Shown here piece after piece: positions 40,358 to 47,271 of a DNA stretch of 47,271 nt (its first letter is position 1; the number at the start of each line of letters is the position of its first letter). This DNA comes from Kiloniellaceae bacterium. Lineage in GTDB: Bacteria > Pseudomonadota > Alphaproteobacteria > Kiloniellales > Kiloniellaceae. The stretch spans positions 1 to 47,271 of the forward strand of contig WHTV01000024.1 of the NCBI GenBank assembly GCA_009377535.1, in the 5' to 3' direction. Below the pieces are notes generated by a model, which ran no database searches, was not told the DNA's origin, and saw nothing but the letters and a program-made list of their open reading frames with translations. The translations under genes and the position numbers were made by a program.

Positions 40358-40975
40358 ATGGCAATGACGGATCTGCAGGGACGGCACGATACCCTGGCGG
40401 CGGCCCTCTGGCCGCGCGCGGGCAAACTCGGCGAGATGAGCGGCCTGCTGCGGGCAAGCCTGCTGGCAGTGGTCGGCTCTTTGTTCCTCTGGGCCTGCGC
40501 CAAGATTCAGGTGCCCTTCTACCCGGTGCCGCTCACCATGGGGACCTTCGGCGTCCTGGCCGTCGGCATGGCCTACGGCTGGCGCCTGGGCGCGGTGACC
40601 GTGCTGCTCTACCTGGCCGAGGGCGCCATGGGCCTGCCGGTCTTCGCCGGCACGCCGGAAAAGGGCATCGGCCTCGTCTACATGGCCGGCCCGACCGGCG
40701 GCTACCTCGTCGGCTACGTCCTGGCGGCCGCCGCCTGCGGCTGGCTGGCCGAGCGCGGCTGGGACCGCAACGTCCTTACCGCGGCACTCGCCATGTTGGT
40801 CGGCAACGTCGTGCTCTACCTGCCGGGCCTGCTGTGGCTGGGCGTGCTCTTCGGCTGGGACAAGCCGATCCTCGAATGGGGCCTGACGCCCTTCCTGCTC
40901 GGCGACCTGCTGAAGCTGGCGCTGGTGGCCGCCGGGCTACCGCTGGCCTGGAAGGCGCTTTCCAAGCGGTCCTGA
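40358..40975 (+). CDS. bioY: Biotin transporter substrate-binding component
   Basis: BioY is the substrate-specific integral-membrane S component of an ECF-type biotin transporter; some BioY proteins work alone. The 205-residue protein has six hydrophobic segments. The signature IQVPFYPVPLTMGTFGVLAV contains the family's Pro-x-Pro biotin-site stretch, followed by EGAMGLPVFAG, GGYLVGYVLAA and ILEWGLTPFLLGDLLKLALV. No bioM/bioN partner is nearby, so it may use a shared ECF module or function alone. ATG 40358 is preceded by GGAAGGGAACGG. Confidence 0.95.
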   Translation: MAMTDLQGRHDTLAAALWPRAGKLGEMSGLLRASLLAVVGSLFLWACAKIQVPFYPVPLTMGTFGVLAVGMAYGWRLGAVTVLLYLAEGAMGLPVFAGTPEKGIGLVYMAGPTGGYLVGYVLAAAACGWLAERGWDRNVLTAALAMLVGNVVLYLPGLLWLGVLFGWDKPILEWGLTPFLLGDLLKLALVAAGLPLAWKALSKRS

Positions 40976-41001
40976 AGCCCAGCGCCTGATTTTTCGCCGC
41001 A

Positions 41002-41028
41002 GAGGGGGCCGGCCCAGCCGGCCCCCTC
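41002..41028 (+). terminator. GC-rich hairpin after bioY
   Basis: GAGGGGGCCGGC pairs perfectly with GCCGGCCCCCTC around a three-base loop, 27 bases after the bioY stop. There is no T run behind it; a T run lies before it, so it may terminate poorly or work in the other direction. Confidence 0.55.
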
Positions 41029-41134
41029 ATGCATAGCGCCATTCGCATTTCGCGGTGGTGGCGCCCCGCCGCGCCCGCTATCCTCCGGCTAAATCTCCAA
41101 AAACATAACGGGATCAAAGAGGGAGCCGTCCGCC

Positions 41135-42874
41135 ATGCCGCTGGATTCCAAATCCAATCCCACCTTCGACAAGTCCAAGCTGCCGAGCCGCTACGTCTCC
41201 GTCGGCCCGCAGAGCGCGCCGCATCGCTCCTACTACTATGCGATGGGCATGACGGAGGAGGAGATTTCCCAGCCCTTCGTCGGCGTGGCGACCTGCTGGA
41301 ACGAGGCGGCCCCCTGCAACATCTCGCTGTCGCGCCAGGCCCAGTCTGTGAAGCGCGGCGTGAAGGCCGCCGCCGGCACCCCGCGCGAGTTCTGCACCAT
41401 CACCGTCACCGACGGCATCGCCATGGGCCACCAGGGTATGAAGTCCTCCCTGGTCAGCCGCGACCTCATTGCCGATTCCGTCGAGCTGACCATGCGCGGC
41501 CACTGCTACGACGCCCTGGTCGGCCTTGCCGGCTGCGACAAGTCGCTGCCCGGCATGATGATGGCGATGGTGCGCTTGAACGTGCCCTCGGTGTTCATGT
41601 ACGGCGGCTCCATCCTGCCGGGTCGCCTGAACGGCAAGGACATCACGGTGCAGGACGTCTTCGAGGCGGTCGGCGCGCATTCCGCCGGCAACATGTCGGA
41701 CGAAGACCTCCACGCGGTGGAATGCGCGGCCTGTCCCTCGGCCGGCTCCTGCGGCGGCCAGTTCACCGCCAACACCATGGCCTGCGTGTCGGAGGCCATG
41801 GGCCTCGCGCTGCCCGGCTCGGCCGGCGCCCCGGCACCCTATGAATCGCGCGACGCCTATGCCGAGGCCTCGGGCCACGCGGTGATGCACGCGCTGGCGC
41901 AGGGCATCCGCCCGCGCGACATCGTCACCCGCAAGTCACTGGAGAACGCGGCGCGCATCGTCGCCTGCTCGGGCGGCTCGACCAACGCCGGCCTGCACCT
42001 GCCCGCCATCGCGCACGAGGCCGGCATCGACTTCGACCTCGAGGCGGTGGTCGAGATCTTCCGCTCGACCCCCTACATCGCCGACCTGAAGCCCGGCGGG
42101 CGATACGTCGCCAAGGATCTCTTCGAGGTCGGCGGCGTGCAGATCATGATGCGCGCCCTGCTGGATGGCGGCTACCTGCACGGCGACTGCCTGACCGTCA
42201 CCGGCCAGACCATCGAGCAGAGCCTGGCCGGCGTCACCCTGCCGGGCGACCAGGACGTCGTGCGCTCCTGCGCCAGTCCCATCACGCCCACCGGCGGCGT
42301 CGTCGGCCTCAAAGGCAACCTCGCCCCGGAAGGCGCCATCGTGAAGGTGGCCGGCATGAAGAACCAGAAGTTCCGCGGCCCCGCCCGCGTCTTCGATTGC
42401 GAGGAGGATGCCTTCGAGGCGGTCGAGCAGCGTTCCTACAAGGAAGGCGAGGTGCTGGTCATCCGCTATGAAGGCCCCAAGGGCGGCCCCGGCATGCGCG
42501 AGATGCTGTCGACCACGGCGGCGCTCTACGGCCAGGGCATGGGCGACAAGGTGGCCCTGATCACCGACGGGCGTTTCTCCGGCGCGACGCGCGGCTTCTG
42601 CATCGGCCACGTCGGGCCGGAGGCGGCTGTCGGCGGCCCCATCGGCCTGCTGGAGACCGGCGACATCATCGTCATCGATGCCGAGAGCGGCACGCTGGAC
42701 GTCGAGCTGAGCGACGAGGAACTGGCCGCGCGCAAGGCCAAGTGGCAGCCGCGCAAGCACGACTACCAGTCCGGCGCCATCTGGCGCTACGCGGCGACGG
42801 TGGGCCCGGCCTACAAGGGCGCGGTCACCCACCCCGGCGCCGAGGCCGAAACCCACGTCTACGCCGACATCTGA
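41135..42874 (+). CDS. ilvD: Dihydroxy-acid dehydratase
   Basis: IlvD makes 2-keto acids in valine, leucine and isoleucine synthesis by dehydration at an iron-sulfur centre. The 579-residue protein has the three Cys positions C61 (WNEAAPCN), C134 with K136 (GCDKSLPG) and C206 ([17 protein letters not shown]), consistent with a [2Fe-2S] enzyme. SDG-type [34 protein letters not shown] and [22 protein letters not shown] are typical. Related sugar-acid dehydratases share this fold, but the sequence fits the IlvD branch better. It begins at ATG 41135 and is followed after 17 bases by the M81 gene. Confidence 0.94.
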   Translation: MPLDSKSNPTFDKSKLPSRYVSVGPQSAPHRSYYYAMGMTEEEISQPFVGVATCWNEAAPCNISLSRQAQSVKRGVKAAAGTPREFCTITVTDGIAMGHQGMKSSLVSRDLIADSVELTMRGHCYDALVGLAGCDKSLPGMMMAMVRLNVPSVFMYGGSILPGRLNGKDITVQDVFEAVGAHSAGNMSDEDLHAVECAACPSAGSCGGQFTANTMACVSEAMGLALPGSAGAPAPYESRDAYAEASGHAVMHALAQGIRPRDIVTRKSLENAARIVACSGGSTNAGLHLPAIAHEAGIDFDLEAVVEIFRSTPYIADLKPGGRYVAKDLFEVGGVQIMMRALLDGGYLHGDCLTVTGQTIEQSLAGVTLPGDQDVVRSCASPITPTGGVVGLKGNLAPEGAIVKVAGMKNQKFRGPARVFDCEEDAFEAVEQRSYKEGEVLVIRYEGPKGGPGMREMLSTTAALYGQGMGDKVALITDGRFSGATRGFCIGHVGPEAAVGGPIGLLETGDIIVIDAESGTLDVELSDEELAARKAKWQPRKHDYQSGAIWRYAATVGPAYKGAVTHPGAEAETHVYADI

Positions 42875-42891
42875 GGACCGGATCACGGATC

Positions 42892-44406
42892 ATGGCACGC
42901 ATCGCCTTCGGCGGTTTCCAGCACGAGACCAATACCTTCGCGCCGTCGCAGGCGACCTATGACGACTTCCTGCGGCCGGGCGCCTGGCCGGGGCTGACGC
43001 GCGGCGAGCCGCTGTTCGAGGCCATCAAGGGCATCAACATTCCGGTAGCCGGCTTCGTCGAGGCCGCCCGGGCGCAGGGTCACGCGCTGCTGCCGCTGTC
43101 GTGGTGCAATGCAACGCCCTCGGCCCACGTCACCGAGGACGCCTACGAGCGCATCGTCGCCCAGATCCTGGAGGATCTGGCGGCGCTGAAGGACCTCGAC
43201 GGGCTCTACCTCGACCTGCACGGCGCCATGGTGGCCGAGCATGTCGACGACGGCGAGGGCGAAATGCTGCGCCGGGTGCGCGAGGTGATCGGCCCCGACC
43301 TGCCGCTGGCGGTGAGCCTTGATCTCCATGCCAACGTGACGTCGGAAATGGTCGCCTTCGCTGACGTGCTGGAGATCTACCGCACCTATCCGCACGTCGA
43401 CATGGCGGCGACCGGGCGGCGCTCTGCGGTGCAGCTCGATGATCTGATCGCGGGCCGTGGCGGGCGGTTCAAGGCCTTCCGCCAGCTGCCCTTCATGATC
43501 CCGCTGACCAGCGGCTGCACCTACGAGGGGCCGGCCAAGGAGGTCTACCGCGAGGTGCAGCTGCTGGCGCAGGAGCCCGGCGTCACCGGCATCTCCTTTG
43601 CCTGTGGCTTCTGCCCGGCCGACTTTCCCGGCGCCGGCGCCTCGCTCGTCGCCTATGCCAGGTCGCAGGAAGCTGCCGATGCTGTTGCGGACAGCCTCTT
43701 CGAGGCGGCCATCGAGCGCGAGTCCGCTTTCGCGCTGGAGGCGCTGCAGCCGACAGAAGCCGTGCGCGAGGCCATGCGCATTGCCGCTCACAGCCACAAG
43801 CCGGTGGTGCTGGCCGACGCCCAGGACAATCCCGGCGGCGGCGGCAATTCGGACACCACCGGCCTGCTGCGCGCGCTGATCGCCGAGGGGGCCGAAGGCG
43901 CCGTGCTGGCCAACCTCTATGACCCCGCGGCAGCGGCGGCGGCCCATGCGGCGGGCGAGGGGGCGGAGATTCCGCTCTCCCTCGGCGGCCATTCGGGCGT
44001 GCCCGGCGACGCGCCGCTGAAGGCAAGCTTCAAGGTGCTGCGCCTGGGCGACGGCCAGTGCACCGGCACCGGCCCCTTCTACAAGGGCGCCCACATGAAG
44101 CTCGGCCCCACCGCCCTGCTGGAGACCGGCGGTGTGCGGGTGGCCGTGGCCTCGGCCAAGGTTCAACTGGCCGACCAGGCGATGCTGCGCCATCTCGGCG
44201 TCGAGCCGGCCGACCAGAAGATCCTGGCGCTCAAGTCCTCGGTCCACTTCCGCGCCGACTTTCAGCCCCTCGCCGAGGCCGTCCTGGTGGTGGTCTCGCC
44301 GGGGCCGGTGGTGCTCGACAACCGCGAGTTGCCCTTCCGCCACCTGCGCCCCGGCCTGCGCATCATGCCGGGCGGCCCGGTCTTCGCGCCGGTCGCCGCT
44401 GAGTAA
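42892..44406 (+). CDS. M81 family metalloprotein (MlrC-like)
   Basis: The 504-residue protein has both domains of the MlrC family: an N-terminal domain with RIAFGGFQHETNTFAP, YLDLHGAMV, VSLDLHANVTSEM and RTYPHVDMAATG (the Asp/His metal ligands), and a C-terminal domain with DAQDNPGGGGNSDTT. MlrC hydrolyses microcystin-derived peptides in a few bacteria, but most homologues are uncharacterised hydrolases in amino-acid or small-peptide metabolism. It is probably co-transcribed with ilvD. ATG 42892 is 17 bases after the ilvD stop. Confidence 0.9.
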   Translation: MARIAFGGFQHETNTFAPSQATYDDFLRPGAWPGLTRGEPLFEAIKGINIPVAGFVEAARAQGHALLPLSWCNATPSAHVTEDAYERIVAQILEDLAALKDLDGLYLDLHGAMVAEHVDDGEGEMLRRVREVIGPDLPLAVSLDLHANVTSEMVAFADVLEIYRTYPHVDMAATGRRSAVQLDDLIAGRGGRFKAFRQLPFMIPLTSGCTYEGPAKEVYREVQLLAQEPGVTGISFACGFCPADFPGAGASLVAYARSQEAADAVADSLFEAAIERESAFALEALQPTEAVREAMRIAAHSHKPVVLADAQDNPGGGGNSDTTGLLRALIAEGAEGAVLANLYDPAAAAAAHAAGEGAEIPLSLGGHSGVPGDAPLKASFKVLRLGDGQCTGTGPFYKGAHMKLGPTALLETGGVRVAVASAKVQLADQAMLRHLGVEPADQKILALKSSVHFRADFQPLAEAVLVVVSPGPVVLDNRELPFRHLRPGLRIMPGGPVFAPVAAE

Positions 44407-44507
44407 AGGACCTGAGCCTTCGATGAGGCTTTGCCTCGGAGTGCCGGGCATTTTCAGTAATTTGCGCTCTTCGCCACTTGTTAACAGACAGGCGCAATAA
44501 TTCCCGC

Positions 44508-45104
44508 ATGATGGCTGAAGTGAATATTGCGGAACAACGGATCTCAGTGAAGGCGCCGGCCCTATTGCAGGGCCAGGACGGCACCGTCACCTGTGAGATC
44601 GTCAGCCTCTCGCGCGGGGGTGCGCGGGTGCGCCTGCTCGAAGCCCTCGGCGGCGAGGAGGCGCTGTTCCTCTCCATCCGCGGCTTCGGACAGCTGTCCT
44701 GTCGCGTGACGGGCCGCGACGGCGACCACGCCGAACTGGGCTTCGAGGGCGATGCGGAGACCCTGGACGCAGTGTTCCAGGAGATCCTCACCCACCTGGG
44801 CGACGAGGAAGGGCGGCGCCGCTATCTGCGCCGCTCGGTCCTCTGGCCGGGCACGCTGAAAAGCGGCCAGCGCCAGATCGACTGCACCATCCTCAACATG
44901 TCCCTCGGCGGCGCCAAGGTGGCGCTCAACGATGCGCGGGACTGTGCCGGCAACGTCATCCTGCTGGGCAACCGCTTCGAGGGCCTCACGGCCAGCGTGG
45001 TGTGGCAGCGCGGACGCCTGGTAGGCCTGCAGTTCAGGCAGCAGCCGGGCGAGGTCGCCAGGATCCTGGGCGACCTGCTGCCGGCCATCAAGGCATCGGC
45101 GTAG
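44508..45104 (+). CDS. Tandem PilZ domain protein
   Basis: The 198-residue protein has two PilZ-like domains. The second is clear: RRYLRRSVLWPGTLKSGQ with Arg residues at the start of the domain, and ILNMSLGGAKVAL as the (D/N)-x-S-x-x-G motif. The first has QRISVKAPALLQG and IVSLSRGGARVRL, with the SxxG-like motif but without the RxxxR motif, so it may be a degenerate or structural copy. PilZ domains bind cyclic di-GMP; binding by the second domain is likely and by the first doubtful. ATG 44508 (or ATG 44511) lacks a strong ribosome site. Confidence 0.87.
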   Translation: MMAEVNIAEQRISVKAPALLQGQDGTVTCEIVSLSRGGARVRLLEALGGEEALFLSIRGFGQLSCRVTGRDGDHAELGFEGDAETLDAVFQEILTHLGDEEGRRRYLRRSVLWPGTLKSGQRQIDCTILNMSLGGAKVALNDARDCAGNVILLGNRFEGLTASVVWQRGRLVGLQFRQQPGEVARILGDLLPAIKASA

Positions 45105-45229
45105 CAAGCCCTTCCGGCAGCGCCCTCTGGTCAAGCGCTGTCAATTCGGACAAGTTGTGAAGCTGTGACGCGGCCGGACCGTCGGAGTTCGGGACGGACC
45201 GCTGCAGCCGTTCTTGCAGGGTCAGTCGT

Positions 45230-46417
45230 TTGGAAATCCGGTTTCCGATGTGGTTGCGCGTGGTCGACCGGCCGGGCGCGCGCGAGTTCGCGGTGCTGTC
45301 CGCCGTCGAGGCATTCTCCCGCGCCGTCATCGCCGGAGTGATTCCGCTCGAGGCCCACGCCCTGCTGGTGGAGGCGCGCACCATCAGCCTCGTCTACGCG
45401 GGCGTCGGCCTGGTCGCCTTCGCAACCAGCTTCATGGTGCCGCTCGTGCTCCTGGCGGTGCGCCGCAAGTGGATCTTCTCGGTCGGCACCCTCTGCATGG
45501 TGGTCGCGCCCCTGCTGATGCTGCTGTCGGAGGCGCTGTCCTTCGTGACCGCGCTGCAGGTTCGCAGCCTGGCGGTGGTCTGCGTGAACATCGCGCTCAA
45601 CCTCTACATCCTCGACTACATCCGGCGGAAAGATTTCGTCGCCAGCGAGCCGCTGCGCCTGGCCTTCCTCGGCATTTCGTGGTTCATCGGTCCGGCGCTC
45701 GGCATCTTCCTCTACAGCCGCTTCGGCCTGTTGCCGGTGTGCCTGCTGAGCGCCTGCTTCGCGCTCTTCGCCCTCGGCTACTTCTGGTACCTGCGCATCG
45801 TCGAAAACCCGACGGTGGCGCCGGCCCGGCAGACCCCGCCGATGCCGTGGAACAACATCCGCCGCTACCTCAGCCAGCCGCGCCTGCGGCTCGCCTGGAT
45901 CATCCCCTTCGGGCGCAGCACCTTCTGGACCACCTTCTTCGTCTACCCGCCGCTCTACATCGTCCAGCAGGGCGGCGGCGAGGTGATCGTCGCGGTCATG
46001 CTGTCGTCGGGGCAGGGGCTGCTGTTCTTCGCGCCTTTCTTCGGCCGGCTCGGTGTGCGCCACGGCATCCGCCGCATCATCATCGCCGCCGGGGCGCTGA
46101 GCGGGCTCACGGCGATCGGCGCCGGCCTGCTGCAGCCGAGCCCGCTGGTCACCGCCGGCTTGTTCGTATTCGCGGCGCTGGGGGCGACGGCGCTGGACGC
46201 GCTCGGCAACATCCCCTTCCTGCGCGCGGTGCGCCACTACGAGCGCTCCGAGATGACCTCGGTGTTCCGCACCTACATCGAGGCCTCGCAGCTGCTGCCT
46301 GCGGCGGCCTACGCCGCAGTGCTGACCGTGGCGCCGCTGCCGGCGGTCTTCGTCGTGCTGGGCCTCGTGCTGCTGGTCAGCGCCTGGTACGCGCGCTACC
46401 TGCCGAAAGCCCTGTAA
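45230..46417 (+). CDS. MFS transporter
   Basis: This 395-residue inner-membrane protein has about twelve hydrophobic segments and the usual MFS central loop. The N-terminal part includes ISLVYAGVGLVAFATSFMVP, the second half LAWIIPFGRSTFWTTFFVYP, and GVRHGIRRIIIAAGALSGL marks loop 8-9. Substrate unknown. The start may be TTG 45230 or ATG 45248 (MWLRVVDRPGAREF), of which the ATG is plausible. The gene is convergent with the rhomboid gene, only 20 bases apart. Confidence 0.88.
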   Translation: MEIRFPMWLRVVDRPGAREFAVLSAVEAFSRAVIAGVIPLEAHALLVEARTISLVYAGVGLVAFATSFMVPLVLLAVRRKWIFSVGTLCMVVAPLLMLLSEALSFVTALQVRSLAVVCVNIALNLYILDYIRRKDFVASEPLRLAFLGISWFIGPALGIFLYSRFGLLPVCLLSACFALFALGYFWYLRIVENPTVAPARQTPPMPWNNIRRYLSQPRLRLAWIIPFGRSTFWTTFFVYPPLYIVQQGGGEVIVAVMLSSGQGLLFFAPFFGRLGVRHGIRRIIIAAGALSGLTAIGAGLLQPSPLVTAGLFVFAALGATALDALGNIPFLRAVRHYERSEMTSVFRTYIEASQLLPAAAYAAVLTVAPLPAVFVVLGLVLLVSAWYARYLPKAL

Positions 46418-46437
46418 GCCGGCCGCGGCGGGCAACG

Positions 46438-47199
46438 CTACTCCCAGGGGCCGCGGCGGTCGCCGCGCGAGCGCCACACCGCGCCGCGCCTGAGCGTCAC
46501 GCCGCCCGGCGGATCACGCAGGCCGAACAGCGGCACCGCGCGGTAGCGGAAGGCGAAGATCAGGACCGCGCCGGCGATGAAGCCGCCGATGTGGGCCCAC
46601 CAGCCGACGTTGTCGGCCGCCGGTCCGCCGAAGGCGGCGAAGAACTGGAAGCCGAACCAGAAGATCAGCAGCAGCCAAGCCGGCAGGTAGACCGGAATGA
46701 AGACGATCGGCACCAGCACGCGCGACTTCGGATGCAGGATCAGGTAGGCGCCGAGCACGCCGGAGACCGCGCCGCTGGCGCCGATCAGCGGCGTCACGTT
46801 GCCGGGATCCGCGGCCACCTGCGCCAGCGCCGCCGCCGCCCCGCAGACCAGGTAGAACAGCAGGAAGCGGGCATGGCCCATGGCGTCCTCGACGTTGTCG
46901 CCGAATACCCAGAGATAGAGCATGTTGCCGGCCAGGTGCATGAAGCCGCCATGCAGGAACTGGTAGGACAGCAGGGTCACCAGCGGATCGGCCATGACGA
47001 GCAGCGGCGACAGCTCGGCGCTGCCGGTGAGGGTCGCCGGAATGACGCCGAGCCCGTAGACGAGGCGCACGAAAGCCTCGTCGCCGTCGGCGACCTGGTA
47101 GAGGAAGGCGAGGGTGCTGACGGCGATCAGCGCCCAGGTGGTCCAGGGCCGCGCCAAGAGGTAGCGCGGCGTGGTGTCGTGCAGCGGGATGAAGGGCAT
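46438..47199 (-). CDS. Rhomboid family intramembrane serine protease
   Basis: The 253-residue protein has six or seven transmembrane segments. The catalytic Ser is S142 in LIGASGAVSGVLGAY, and the His is H203 in GWWAHIGGFIAG, with the spacing expected of rhomboid proteases. An earlier HGGFMHLAGNMLYLWVFGD is the conserved L1/TM2 region. A short cytoplasmic basic tail ends the protein. It cleaves membrane proteins within or near their transmembrane segments; the substrate is not known. ATG 47199 lies 72 bases from the window end. Confidence 0.94.
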   Translation of the reverse strand: MPFIPLHDTTPRYLLARPWTTWALIAVSTLAFLYQVADGDEAFVRLVYGLGVIPATLTGSAELSPLLVMADPLVTLLSYQFLHGGFMHLAGNMLYLWVFGDNVEDAMGHARFLLFYLVCGAAAALAQVAADPGNVTPLIGASGAVSGVLGAYLILHPKSRVLVPIVFIPVYLPAWLLLIFWFGFQFFAAFGGPAADNVGWWAHIGGFIAGAVLIFAFRYRAVPLFGLRDPPGGVTLRRGAVWRSRGDRRGPWE

Positions 47200-47271
47200 C
47201 GGCCCTTAACCCGGACTTCTCAAACTATGGCGGAGCGTCATCGCGTCAGGAAGCCCGCTGGGCAGGAGGAG

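Noticed and set aside
47227..47271. ATG frame running off the right edge (begins MAERHRVRKPAGQEE)
   Set aside because: Only 15 codons are visible and there is no ribosome site, so it cannot be supported as a gene.

Overview
The window is GC-rich (roughly two thirds G+C by eye, G/C at most third codon positions) and looks like the chromosome of a free-living alphaproteobacterium, probably of the Rhodospirillales or a neighbouring order. The main grounds are an isoaspartyl-methyltransferase-like gene, tolC, popZ (DUF2497) and valS in the usual alphaproteobacterial order, an ArsR-methyltransferase regulator ahead of metF-metH, a TctABC/TctDE tricarboxylate module, and several small proteins of alphaproteobacterial style. 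I cannot name a species from the sequence.

Left part (1-9.6 kb). The 5' end of a patatin-like hydrolase gene leaves the window at base 1 on the minus strand. Divergent from it is a methionine operon: an ArsR-SAM-methyltransferase fusion (probably SahR-like), metF and a full-length cobalamin-dependent metH, with a small hypothetical gene downstream. Then come a convergent GNAT acetyltransferase, a small basic protein and a cold-shock protein with a long leader. After a 600-base AT-rich gap there is a run of four small plus-strand genes (8124-8982), two of which encode zinc ribbons, and then a small membrane-anchored protein.

Middle part (9.6-29.7 kb). A decayed zinc-metallopeptidase gene is followed, on the minus strand, by ggt, an RraA-like aldolase and a cyclopropane-fatty-acid-synthase-like gene, apparently one operon. 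A three-gene signalling operon (response regulator tctD, histidine kinase tctE, periplasmic binding protein) diverges from the tripartite tricarboxylate transporter tctC-tctB-tctA; tctB carries a one-base frameshift. Next are the four dTDP-L-rhamnose genes (rmlC-B-D-A), a two-domain DUF305 protein, a MoaD/ThiS-like protein paired with a six-Asp-box BNR protein, a long-form tryptophan 2,3-dioxygenase overlapping a kynureninase-like PLP enzyme, and a histone-H1-like Lys/Ala repeat protein.

Right part (29.7-47.3 kb). An animal-type haem peroxidase is followed by tRNA-Asn with a good terminator, a coding-like frame without a standard start codon, a 47-residue membrane microprotein, tRNA-Cys, the isoaspartyl-methyltransferase-like gene and tolC. 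An intact IS5/IS427-type element with a canonical -1 frameshift site sits directly behind tolC, followed by popZ and valS. The remainder is a DUF6314 protein, bioY, ilvD, an M81 (MlrC-like) metalloprotein, a tandem PilZ protein, an MFS permease and a rhomboid protease.

Most of the window is ordinary chromosome. The less explained parts are the small zinc-ribbon gene run, the periplasmic binding protein coupled to tctDE, the tandem DUF305 protein, the kynA/kynureninase-like pair, and two short reading frames (31928-32130 and 32384-32527) that are easy to miss.
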